NCBI GenBank assembly: GCA_002315235.1
Contig: DCGK01000107.1
Location: forward strand, 1 to 5,914
Length of the DNA stretch: 5,914 bases
Direction: 5' to 3'
Source: Ruminococcus sp. UBA1780
GTDB taxonomy: Bacteria; Bacillota; Clostridia; Oscillospirales; Ruminococcaceae
Shown here: in pieces, positions 1-5,905 of the stretch
How the letters are laid out: the number at the start of each line of letters is the position of its first letter
Numbering within the stretch: position 1 is the first letter of the stretch
Program-made: the position numbers and the translations under genes
Notes under the pieces: generated by a model
What the model saw: the letters and a program-made list of their open reading frames with translations, nothing else
Told to the model about the DNA's origin: nothing
The model's database searches: none

Positions 1-250
1 GAGGCTGAGCCTGAGGGTTCTGAGCACTGTACTGCTGATAAGCGTTTCCTGGAGTGAATGTATCTTCAAGAACCGGAGCAGCTACATCGCTGAGGCCTGC
101 AGTTTTCTTTTCCGGAATGTATGCTGTGTCCTCAAGAACCGGAGCCTGTATGTCATCAAGTGAACGACTAACGGTTCTGGAAGGATCGTATGTAGTTTCT
201 TCAAGGGTTGGTGCCTGAATACCGTCAAGGTTGTGATTGTTTTCAGCCAT
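1..250 (-). CDS. Unrecognised protein with three N-terminal repeats (partial, 3' end outside window)
   Basis: Reading leftward from ATG at 248-250 gives 83 codons without a stop before the window ends. The start is supported by GAGAGG eight bases upstream of the ATG. The visible part is hydrophilic and acidic, rich in Ala, Pro, Gln, Thr and Glu, with no signal peptide and no membrane segment, so it looks like a disordered N-terminal tail. A 12-residue motif occurs three times, starting at residues 8, 31 and 53: LDGIQAPTLEET, LDDIQAPVLEDT and LSDVAAPVLEDT, a period of 22-23 residues. After the third copy the sequence turns Gln/Pro/Tyr-rich (residues 69-83). It starts 32 nt after the purA stop with no terminator between, so cotranscription with purA is likely. 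I do not recognise the family. Such tails are often followed by a membrane or folded domain, but nothing here shows that. Confidence 0.82.
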   Translation of the reverse strand, partial: MAENNHNLDGIQAPTLEETTYDPSRTVSRSLDDIQAPVLEDTAYIPEKKTAGLSDVAAPVLEDTFTPGNAYQQYSAQNPQAQP

Positions 251-282
251 CTTTCTTACCTCTCAAAATTATATATTTATAA

Positions 283-1560
283 TTATTCTCTGATAATCTG
301 CTGTGCTCTGTCAGGACCTACGCCGATCATGCAGATAGGGCATTCGCAGAGTTCTTCAAGTCTGTTGATATAAGCCTTGCATGCATCAGGAAGTTCTTCG
401 AAAGTTCTGCAGCCTGAAATATCTTCGCTGAAACCAGGAAGTGTTTCATAAACAGGCTTGCATCCGTTAAGCTCTTCAAGCGCAGCAGGGAAGTGTTCAA
501 TTATTGTTCCGTCAGGCTTTTCGTACGCTGTACAAACCTTAAGATCACCGAGACCGCTTAATGTATCGAGCTTGTTGAGAGCGATGCCGTCAAGACCGTT
601 TACACGTACTGAATGACGAACGATAACTGCATCGAACCAGCCTGTTCTTCTTGGACGTCCTGTTGTTGTACCGAATTCGCCGCCGACATTTCTGATTGTT
701 TCACCGATTTCATCATCAAGTTCTGTCGGGAAAGGTCCCTTACCAACTCTTGTTGTGTAAGCCTTTGCAACACCGATGATTCTGTCAATCATCTTAGGAC
801 CAACACCTGTACCTACACAGACACCGCCTGATACAGGATGTGAAGATGTAACATAAGGATATGTACCGAAGTCAATATCAAGAAGTGTAGCCTGTGCGCC
901 TTCGAACATGATTGTCTTGCCTGCCTTGTGAGCTTCGTAGCAGAGAACTGATACGTCATCAACAAAAGAAGCAAGCTGCTTTCCGTATTCAGTGTATTCA
1001 GCGATTACAGCTTCAAGATCAAAAGCCTTTCCGCCGTATACTTCTGTGATAATCCTGTTCTTGAGTGTACCTGTAGCCATTGCCTTTTCTCTGAGAATTT
1101 CAGGGTGAATAAGGTCGTACATTCTGATACCGCAGCGTTCATACTTGTCCATGTATGTAGGACCGATACCGCGCTTTGTTGTACCGATATCACTGTTTCC
1201 TCTGAATTCTTCAGAAAGACCGTCGAGTGCGATATGCCATGGCATTACAACGTGTGTACGAGGATCTATTTTAAGATTTTTTGTTGAAATATTCTTGTCG
1301 CTTAACATCTTGAGTTCTTCAAGAAAACTCTTAGGATCTATAACAACGCCCGCACCGATAAGGCAGAGTGTGTCCGGATAGAGAATACCTGATGGAACAA
1401 CGTGGAGCTTATATGTAACACCATTGTTTACAACTGTGTGACCTGCATTGTTACCGCCCTGTGAACGAACAACTACTTCAGCCTGTGACGCAAGAATGTC
1501 GATAACTTTACCTTTTCCTTCGTCGCCCCACTGGCTTCCGATTACAATACTACTTGGCAT
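283..1560 (-). CDS. purA: Adenylosuccinate synthetase
   Basis: This cytosolic purine enzyme makes adenylosuccinate from IMP and aspartate using GTP, the first committed step from IMP to AMP. The protein has 425 residues, close to the usual bacterial length (about 430), and is complete. The GTP-binding loop WGDEGKGK lies at 11-18 with catalytic Asp13. The GGNNAGH segment at 35-41 brings catalytic His41. GTTKRGIGP (126-134) is the IMP-binding signature. TTGRPRRTGWFD (299-310), LNKLDTLSGL (328-337) and GVGPDR (413-418) are the aspartate-, guanine- and C-terminal nucleotide-site motifs. The ATG at 1558-1560 is preceded by TGAGGA eight bases upstream. It has its own promoter (see 1622-1650) and is separated from glgP by a terminator, so it is not part of the glucan operon. 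Nothing is missing or odd in the protein. Confidence 0.98.
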   Translation of the reverse strand: MPSSIVIGSQWGDEGKGKVIDILASQAEVVVRSQGGNNAGHTVVNNGVTYKLHVVPSGILYPDTLCLIGAGVVIDPKSFLEELKMLSDKNISTKNLKIDPRTHVVMPWHIALDGLSEEFRGNSDIGTTKRGIGPTYMDKYERCGIRMYDLIHPEILREKAMATGTLKNRIITEVYGGKAFDLEAVIAEYTEYGKQLASFVDDVSVLCYEAHKAGKTIMFEGAQATLLDIDFGTYPYVTSSHPVSGGVCVGTGVGPKMIDRIIGVAKAYTTRVGKGPFPTELDDEIGETIRNVGGEFGTTTGRPRRTGWFDAVIVRHSVRVNGLDGIALNKLDTLSGLGDLKVCTAYEKPDGTIIEHFPAALEELNGCKPVYETLPGFSEDISGCRTFEELPDACKAYINRLEELCECPICMIGVGPDRAQQIIRE

Positions 1561-1568
1561 GTTCTAAT

Positions 1569-1574
1569 TCCTCA
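1569..1574 (-). promoter_or_regulatory. purA ribosome binding site
   Basis: TGAGGA on the minus strand lies eight bases before the purA ATG. It is a good Shine-Dalgarno match and settles this start. Confidence 0.8.
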
Positions 1575-1588
1575 TTTCAAAAATATTG

Positions 1589-1611
1589 GTTTTCACGTCC
1601 GCCGTGAAAAC
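1589..1611 (-). other. Hairpin at the 5' end of the purA leader
   Basis: A perfect 9-bp inverted repeat, GTTTTCACG against CGTGAAAAC with a 5-nt loop, lies just downstream of the predicted purA transcription start and about 28 nt before the start codon. On the minus strand it is followed by CAATATTTTTG. It could stabilise the mRNA 5' end, act as a weak attenuator, or as DNA be an operator. The sequence alone does not decide between these. Confidence 0.6.
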
Positions 1612-1621
1612 ATCCGTATAT

Positions 1622-1650
1622 ATTATATCAATTTTCATGTTAACATGCAA
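1622..1650 (-). promoter_or_regulatory. purA promoter (sigma-A type)
   Basis: On the minus strand TTGCAT (1645-1650) and a perfect TATAAT (1622-1627) are separated by exactly 17 bp. Transcription should start near 1614-1616, giving a leader of about 55 nt before purA. This is the best promoter match in the window. Confidence 0.8.
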
Positions 1651-1664
1651 GAGGAAACATGCAA
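1636..1664. promoter_or_regulatory. Candidate operator: palindrome plus direct repeat over the purA -35 region
   Basis: CATGTTAACATG (1636-1647) is a perfect 12-bp palindrome that covers part of the spacer and -35 box. In addition CATGCAA occurs twice in direct orientation, at 1644-1650 and 1658-1664, 14 bp apart, which is more than one helical turn. Their position would suit a repressor or activator of purA. They do not resemble the Bacillus PurR box, so the regulator is unknown. Confidence 0.35.
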
Positions 1665-1668
1665 TTTA

Positions 1669-1707
1669 TTATAGTGAACGCAGAATAATTTTCAGTGTTT
1701 ACCGTAA
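1669..1707. repeat. Decayed copy of the TATAGTGAACG palindromic repeat
   Basis: The left arm TTATAGTGAACG (1669-1680) matches the perfect copy at 1787 over 12 bases. The right arm TGTTTACCGTAA (1696-1707) still pairs with it at 11 of 12 positions when G-U pairs are allowed. The total span of 39 nt equals that of the perfect copy at 1787-1825. I read it as an older, diverged member of the same family, upstream of the purA promoter. Confidence 0.5.
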
Positions 1708-1751
1708 ACAGAGTCAGCACAATAATATTTTACCGTTTTTCATGAATAAAA

Positions 1752-1778
1752 ACAGGACAGGCAATAAACCTGTCCTGT
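1752..1778 (-). terminator. Rho-independent terminator of the malQ-glgP operon
   Basis: ACAGGACAGG and CCTGTCCTGT form a perfect 10-bp stem with a 7-nt loop. Read on the minus strand the stem is followed at once by TTTTATT, and it continues a T run at the base of the stem. That is the classical terminator layout for transcripts coming from glgP, about 195 nt after its stop codon. On the plus strand the flank is ACATATATTTAT, a weaker tract, and no plus-strand gene needs it. Confidence 0.85.
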
Positions 1779-1786
1779 ACATATAT

Positions 1787-1825
1787 TTATAGTGAACGTC
1801 AAAATAAATCTGACGTTCACTATAA
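1787..1825. repeat. Perfect palindromic repeat, TATAGTGAACGTCA family
   Basis: TTATAGTGAACGTCA (1787-1801) and its exact reverse complement (1811-1825) form a 15-bp stem around a 9-nt loop, AAATAAATC. The first 19 bases from 1788 recur at 5891-5909, and a diverged relative lies at 1669-1707. The stem has no T run after it on either strand, so it is not a standard terminator. It looks like a small dispersed intergenic repeat or a protein-binding palindrome. Confidence 0.8.
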
Positions 1826-1826
1826 C

Positions 1827-1947
1827 AACACAGAGGATATCCCCCGCCTCTATAGGCGGCGGGGTCTATTCTCTCGTTCAGTAGGAGTTCAATCTCCTAC
1901 TGAACGAAAGCAATTCTTCGAATTGCCTCTGCTTGTTAAAAGCAGAG
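1827..1947. other. Multi-hairpin element downstream of glgP (structured RNA or mobile-element end)
   Basis: Four inverted repeats follow each other almost without spacers. The first (1841-1864) is CCC-CCGCCT against AGGCGG-c-GGG, a 9-bp G+C-rich stem with one bulged base. The second (1874-1907) is a perfect 14-bp stem, TCGTTCAGTAGGAG against CTCCTACTGAACGA, with a 6-nt loop. The third (1911-1925) is CAATTC-TTC-GAATTG. The fourth (1927-1947) is CTCTGCTT against AAGCAGAG with a 5-nt loop. An alternative helix, AACACAGAGG (1827-1836) with CCTCTG and TGTT (1926-1931, 1934-1937), would enclose the first three hairpins in a cloverleaf. On the minus strand a G+C-rich hairpin closing such a series recalls the right end of IS200/IS605 elements, but no tnpA or tnpB remnant is present. 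Transcription from glgP would run through it. Confidence 0.6.
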
Positions 1948-1972
1948 CTTTGAATCATCTTGAAACTGTGCT

Positions 1973-4321
1973 TTACTTGATTTTCCAGATGTTTTCAGCG
2001 TAGTCAGCAATTGTTCTGTCAGAGCTGAACTTGCCTGAGTTACACATGTTAAGCCACATTTTTCTGCCGAATGCAGCTGAGTCTCTGTAATCACTGTTGC
2101 ATCTGAGCTTAGCTTCAACATAACTTTCAAGATCACCGAGGAGATAGTAGTTGTCCGGAGTATGCCAGCTTGCGCCATCGAGAAGTGATGTGTAGAGCTC
2201 TCTGAAGTCACCGCTGCCACCGTCACTGAATGTGCCGTCAACAAGAGTTTCAATAACTCTTCTGATCTTTTCATTTGAAGCAGCGAGCTTTCGGCTGCTG
2301 TATTCCGGCATAATCTTTTCGAGTTCCTCTACTGTAGCACCGAAGATGTAGTTGTTTTCAGCACCTGCTTCTTCTACGATTTCGATGTTTGCCCCGTCAA
2401 GTGTACCAAGTGTAACGGCACCGTTTGCCATGAGCTTCATGTTTCCTGTACCGGATGCTTCTGTGCCGGCTGTTGAAATCTGTTCGGACACTTCTGCAGC
2501 TGCAATGAGTTTTTCTGCATATGAAACGTTGTAGTTGGATACAAACACGACCTTGATAAGACTGTTTACCTCATCGTCCTTTTCAATCATTGCAGCTATT
2601 TCATTGATGAATTTGATGATTGCCTTGGCACGTCTGTAGCCCGGAGCAGACTTGGCACCGAAAAGGAATGTTGTAGGTGTGAAATTCTTTATGCTTCCGT
2701 CCTTGATGCCGAAGTAGATATAAAGAATTGAGAAAGCGTTGAGCAGCTGTCTTTTGTATTCGTGAAGTCTCTTAATCTGGATATCAAAAATACTGTCAGC
2801 GTCAATGCTGATACCTTCCCTGTTAAGAATAAAATCTGCAAGCTGCTTTTTCTTTGTCTTCTTGATGTCCAGGAATCTGCTTATCACAGCACTGTCATCT
2901 GCGTATGATGTAAGCTTTCTGAGTTCTGAAAGGTCTGTGACCCAGCTGCTGCTGCCAAGAAGTTCAGTGATAAGTTCGGAAAGCTCCTGGTTGCAGAGCG
3001 CAAGCCATCTTCTCTGAGTAATACCGTTTGTCTTGTTCTGGAATCTTTCAGGGTAAACCTCATACCATTCATGAAGAGTAGAGGCTTTGAGTATTTCAGT
3101 GTGAATCTGTGCAACGCCGTTTACATATGATGAGCAGTATGTAGCCATATTTGCCATGTGAACCTGACTGCCTTTGATAATCTTCATTTTTTCGATGTTT
3201 TCAGGTTTGATATCGGACTTGTACATGTCAGCCATGAAGTTTTCGTTAATCATGAAAATGATGTTATATATTTCAGGAAGAAGTTCTCTGATAAGGTCAA
3301 CATCCCATTTTTCAAGAGCTTCAGGCATGATTGTATGATTTGTGTAGTTAAATATCTTCTTAGCCTGAGCAAATGCTTCGTCATAAGTCATTCCTTCATT
3401 TACGGTCAGAAGTCTGATGAGTTCAGGAACAGATATAACAGGATGAGTATCGTTGAGCTGGATTGTAACGTAGTCACAGAGAGTCTTTATATCTCCGTGT
3501 ACTCTTTTGTGCTTTTTGATTATATCATTAAGCGAAGCACTGCAGAAGAAGTACTGCTGCTTGAGTCTGAGCTTCTTGCCGTCTCTTGTATCGTCGTTAG
3601 GATAGAGAACTCTTGAAATATCTTCAGCGAGAATTCTTTCTCTGTTTGCTTCGATGTATTTCTGGTCATTGAAGAGCTTAAAGTCAAAATCTTCAAAAGC
3701 TTCACTCTGCCACAGACGGAGTGTGCCGATATTGTCAAGTTCATATCCGATTACAGGAATATCATACGGAACAGCAAGGACTTTCTGGTCACTGAAGCTG
3801 ATTTCAACAGCATCCTCATCGTGTCTTACAGACCATGAGTCACCATATTTAGTCCAGTTGTCTGCTTCTTCTGTCTGGAAGCCGTTTTCGATTTTCTGCT
3901 TAAAGAGACCGTATTTGTATCTGATTCCGTATCCGTCAAGCGGAAGATTTAGTGTGGCAGCACTGTCGAGAAAGCATGCTGCAAGACGTCCGAGTCCGCC
4001 GTTTCCGAGTGCTGCGTCTTCCGTAGCTTCGAGATCTGCAAGTGAAAAACCGCATTCACTGAAAATCTTTTCTGTTTCTTTATAGATTCCAAGGCAGAGA
4101 AGATTGTTGTATACTGATCTGCCGATAAGAAATTCCATTGAAAAATAGCATGCACGTCTTTTGGCAAGATGATTTTTTTTGCTTTCCTTCCAGTTCCCTG
4201 AAAGATTTTTCATTATAGTATCTGTTAATACATTGTGAAGAACATGAGGAGATGTAACTCCTTCTGCTCTGAGGTGTTCAAGTTCATTCTTCAGTTGTGT
4301 CTGAAATGTCTGTTTGTTCAT
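1973..4321 (-). CDS. glgP: Glycogen/maltodextrin phosphorylase (GT35)
   Basis: This cytosolic PLP enzyme releases glucose-1-phosphate from the non-reducing ends of alpha-1,4-glucans. At 782 residues it is slightly shorter than the E. coli enzymes (about 800-815) but complete. EDAALGNGGLGRLAACFLDS (101-120) is the N-terminal family signature. RLWQ (202-205), YPNDDTRDGKKLRLKQQYF (240-258), QLNDTHP (288-294) and YTNHTIMPEALEKW (326-339) line the N-domain and active site. NKTNGITQRRWL (429-440), IKRLHEYKRQLLN (516-528) and KSAPGYRRAKAIIKFIN (557-573) follow. EASGTGNMK (621-629) carries the PLP Schiff-base lysine, Lys629. Regulatory N-terminal phosphorylation sites of animal phosphorylases are not visible. 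The start overlaps malQ by 38 bp, and its ribosome binding site lies inside the last malQ codons, so the two are probably translationally coupled. glgP and malP-type enzymes cannot be told apart by sequence alone; the malQ partner fits either. Confidence 0.97.
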   Translation of the reverse strand: MNKQTFQTQLKNELEHLRAEGVTSPHVLHNVLTDTIMKNLSGNWKESKKNHLAKRRACYFSMEFLIGRSVYNNLLCLGIYKETEKIFSECGFSLADLEATEDAALGNGGLGRLAACFLDSAATLNLPLDGYGIRYKYGLFKQKIENGFQTEEADNWTKYGDSWSVRHDEDAVEISFSDQKVLAVPYDIPVIGYELDNIGTLRLWQSEAFEDFDFKLFNDQKYIEANRERILAEDISRVLYPNDDTRDGKKLRLKQQYFFCSASLNDIIKKHKRVHGDIKTLCDYVTIQLNDTHPVISVPELIRLLTVNEGMTYDEAFAQAKKIFNYTNHTIMPEALEKWDVDLIRELLPEIYNIIFMINENFMADMYKSDIKPENIEKMKIIKGSQVHMANMATYCSSYVNGVAQIHTEILKASTLHEWYEVYPERFQNKTNGITQRRWLALCNQELSELITELLGSSSWVTDLSELRKLTSYADDSAVISRFLDIKKTKKKQLADFILNREGISIDADSIFDIQIKRLHEYKRQLLNAFSILYIYFGIKDGSIKNFTPTTFLFGAKSAPGYRRAKAIIKFINEIAAMIEKDDEVNSLIKVVFVSNYNVSYAEKLIAAAEVSEQISTAGTEASGTGNMKLMANGAVTLGTLDGANIEIVEEAGAENNYIFGATVEELEKIMPEYSSRKLAASNEKIRRVIETLVDGTFSDGGSGDFRELYTSLLDGASWHTPDNYYLLGDLESYVEAKLRCNSDYRDSAAFGRKMWLNMCNSGKFSSDRTIADYAENIWKIK

Positions 4322-4338
4322 TATTATTTTCCCTTTCC
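4284..4338 (-). promoter_or_regulatory. malQ-glgP overlap with embedded glgP ribosome binding site
   Basis: malQ ends with TGA at 4284-4286 while glgP starts with ATG at 4319-4321 in the +1 frame, so 38 bp are shared. The purine run AGGGAAAGGGAAAATAATA just before the glgP ATG is both the malQ codons for R-E-R-E-N-N and the only possible Shine-Dalgarno of glgP. Ribosomes ending malQ would keep this site open, a layout typical of translational coupling. Confidence 0.65.
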
Positions 4339-5825
4339 CTTTTAATAACTGGTTCGCTGCATCTGTTATAAAGCGTATTGAGTCTGAGTATTTCTGATTT
4401 CAGCTTTTCAGTGAAATCAGCTGAGCTGGCACGGTAGGTCCAGTTTCCTGACAGAGTCGACGGAATGTTCATTCTGCATTCAGTGCCTGCGCCGGTAAAA
4501 TCCTGAAACTGAGCAACCGCTGCGTCAGAAATTCCTGACCATACAAGCCTCAGCATTGCAGCCGGTATATCCCTGTCACTTTCCGTATTGAGATAGTCAC
4601 GGCAGAAATCAAGCGACTCGCTGTCAAGGCTTCTGTACCAGCCCGCAAGTGTGTCATTGTCATGAGTACCTGTGTATGCATAGTTGTTTGTATCAGTATA
4701 GTTATGCGGCAGATAGTCATTCTGACTGTCTGAGAAGCCGAATTCAACTACTTTCATTCCAGGATATCCGACTTCATCAAGCATTTTCTGGACTTCCGGA
4801 GTAATAAATCCGAGGTTTTCTGCAATTATGTTCAGAGGACCAAGCTCTTCCTCGGCTTTTTTGAAAAGCGAAGCTCCGGGTCCCTTCTGCCAGATGCCGA
4901 CTTCAGCGGTTTCATTTCCGTATGGTATACAGTAATAACCTTCAAAGCCTCTGAAATGATCAATACGTATTATATCATATATATCGGATGCATTCCTGAT
5001 TCTTTTAATCCACCAGTCAAAAGAAGTTTTTTTATGATATTTCCAGTTGTAAAGAGGATTTCCCCACAGCTGACCTGTCGGTGAAAAGCAGTCCGGCGGA
5101 CATCCTGCAACAGCAACCGGGGTTTTTGCTTCATCAAGATCAAAAAGCTCAGGCATTGTCCATACTTCAGCACTGTCGTATGATACATAAATAGGTATAT
5201 CGCCGATAATGCTGATGCCCTTTTCATTCGCATATTCCTTGAGACTCATCCACTGCTTTCTGAAAATGAACTGAATGAATTTGTGAAATCTGATTTCTTC
5301 ATCAAGTTCAGTTCTGGCCCGTGAAACAGCCTCCTTTTCATACATTGCAAGCTCATGAGGCCATTTATACCATGGCTTTCCGTTGTAACGGAATTTAAGA
5401 CTCATGAAAAGAGCATAGTCATCAAGCCAGTCTCTGCTTATCATTTCAAACAGTCTGTATTCAGGGGAGACAGTAAAACGCGAAAAGGCTTTTCTGAGTA
5501 CTTTGTATACATTGTTGTAAAGAAACTCGTAATCAATCTTTCTGCTGTTTTGTTCCCATTTTATATCAGCATATTCACTTCTGGCAAGAAGCTTTTCTTC
5601 TTCAAGAGTTTCAAAGTCTATGAAATACGGATTTCCGGCAAATGCTGAAAAGCTCTGATACGGGGAATCTCCGTAGCTTGTAGGGGAAAGGGGGAGTATC
5701 TGCCAGAGTGCTGTTCTTGTTTCCTCAAGAAAATCAGCAAATCTGCGGGCTTCCTTACCCATTTTACCTATTCCGTATCTGGACGGAAGACTGGAAATAT
5801 GCAGAAGTATACCACTTTTTCTCAT
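4284..5825 (-). CDS. malQ: 4-alpha-glucanotransferase (amylomaltase, GH77)
   Basis: This cytosolic enzyme transfers alpha-1,4-glucan segments between maltodextrins, freeing glucose and making chains long enough for the phosphorylase. I chose ATG at 5823-5825 (513 residues): AAAGGA lies six bases upstream and the product begins MRKSGILLHISSLPS, as GH77 enzymes do. An in-frame ATG at 5859-5861 would add 12 residues but has no ribosome binding site. Counting from the chosen start, GDSPYQS (52-58) and GNPYFID (64-70) lead into the barrel. PPDCFSPTGQLWGNPLYNW (243-261) is the acceptor-site signature. IIRIDHFRGFE (285-295) holds the nucleophile Asp289, AENLG (335-339) the acid/base Glu336, and YTGTHDND (384-391) the third acidic residue Asp389. 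NIPSTLSGNWTYR (453-465) is the usual C-terminal motif. The charged tail (about 496-513) overlaps the glgP start. It is the first gene of the malQ-glgP operon. Confidence 0.97.
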   Translation of the reverse strand: MRKSGILLHISSLPSRYGIGKMGKEARRFADFLEETRTALWQILPLSPTSYGDSPYQSFSAFAGNPYFIDFETLEEEKLLARSEYADIKWEQNSRKIDYEFLYNNVYKVLRKAFSRFTVSPEYRLFEMISRDWLDDYALFMSLKFRYNGKPWYKWPHELAMYEKEAVSRARTELDEEIRFHKFIQFIFRKQWMSLKEYANEKGISIIGDIPIYVSYDSAEVWTMPELFDLDEAKTPVAVAGCPPDCFSPTGQLWGNPLYNWKYHKKTSFDWWIKRIRNASDIYDIIRIDHFRGFEGYYCIPYGNETAEVGIWQKGPGASLFKKAEEELGPLNIIAENLGFITPEVQKMLDEVGYPGMKVVEFGFSDSQNDYLPHNYTDTNNYAYTGTHDNDTLAGWYRSLDSESLDFCRDYLNTESDRDIPAAMLRLVWSGISDAAVAQFQDFTGAGTECRMNIPSTLSGNWTYRASSADFTEKLKSEILRLNTLYNRCSEPVIKRERENNNEQTDISDTTEE

Positions 5826-5831
5826 AGTTTT

Positions 5832-5837
5832 TCCTTT
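5832..5837 (-). promoter_or_regulatory. malQ ribosome binding site
   Basis: AAAGGA on the minus strand sits six bases before the ATG at 5823-5825. It decides for this start over the in-frame ATG 36 bases further upstream, which has only an A/C-rich stretch before it. Confidence 0.7.
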
Positions 5838-5877
5838 CTGTATTTTTATATTGAAAGTCATAATGTGTTTGTATGAC

Positions 5878-5905
5878 AGTATGTGCTGTATATAGTGAAC
5901 GTCAA
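5878..5905 (-). promoter_or_regulatory. Candidate malQ promoter
   Basis: On the minus strand TTGACG (5900-5905) and CATACT (5878-5883) are 16 bp apart, a 5/6 and a 4/6 match to the sigma-A consensus, placed about 50 bp before malQ. The -35 box lies inside the TATAGTGAACGTCA repeat. A TATAAA nearer the gene has no convincing -35 partner. The match is weak, and a promoter beyond the window edge cannot be excluded. Confidence 0.35.

Noticed and set aside
1651..1688. Short plus-strand peptide after GAGGAAAC-ATG (nine codons, stop at 1686-1688)
   Set aside because: The Shine-Dalgarno-like spacing is good, but there is no plus-strand promoter, the frame lies over the purA upstream region and the peptide is tiny. 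Chance is the simplest explanation.
1586..1792. Plus-strand open frame of 68 codons in the purA-glgP intergenic region
   Set aside because: It uses a TTG start with no ribosome binding site, runs through the purA promoter, the decayed repeat and the terminator, and its product resembles no protein family.
1841..1864. G+C-rich hairpin as the glgP terminator
   Set aside because: On the minus strand it is followed by ATATCCTCTGTG, without a T run. The hairpin at 1752-1778 is a far better terminator.
1881..1900. AGGAG-TTCAAT-CTCCT as a tRNA T-arm
   Set aside because: The loop resembles the T-loop, but the stem continues perfectly to 14 bp and there is no acceptor, D or anticodon arm in register.
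1787..1947. CRISPR array
   Set aside because: The repeats here are inverted and of different sequence; there are no regularly spaced direct repeats with unique spacers.
1936..2274. Minus-strand alternative frame of 112 codons over the 3' end of glgP
   Set aside because: It overlaps the conserved C-terminus of GlgP in another frame and ends in the hairpin cluster; the GlgP frame explains the sequence fully.
3158..3616. Plus-strand open frame of 152 codons opposite glgP
   Set aside because: It is antisense to a conserved enzyme, has no family resemblance and no upstream signals; it is a codon-bias shadow.
3654..4085. Plus-strand open frame of 143 codons opposite glgP
   Set aside because: Its Ser/Arg/Pro-rich product is the typical antisense shadow of a conserved gene, with no ribosome binding site.
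4284..4345. Programmed frameshift producing a MalQ-GlgP fusion
   Set aside because: The A/G runs are not in the phase needed for a canonical slippery heptamer, and glgP has its own ATG and purine-rich ribosome binding site.
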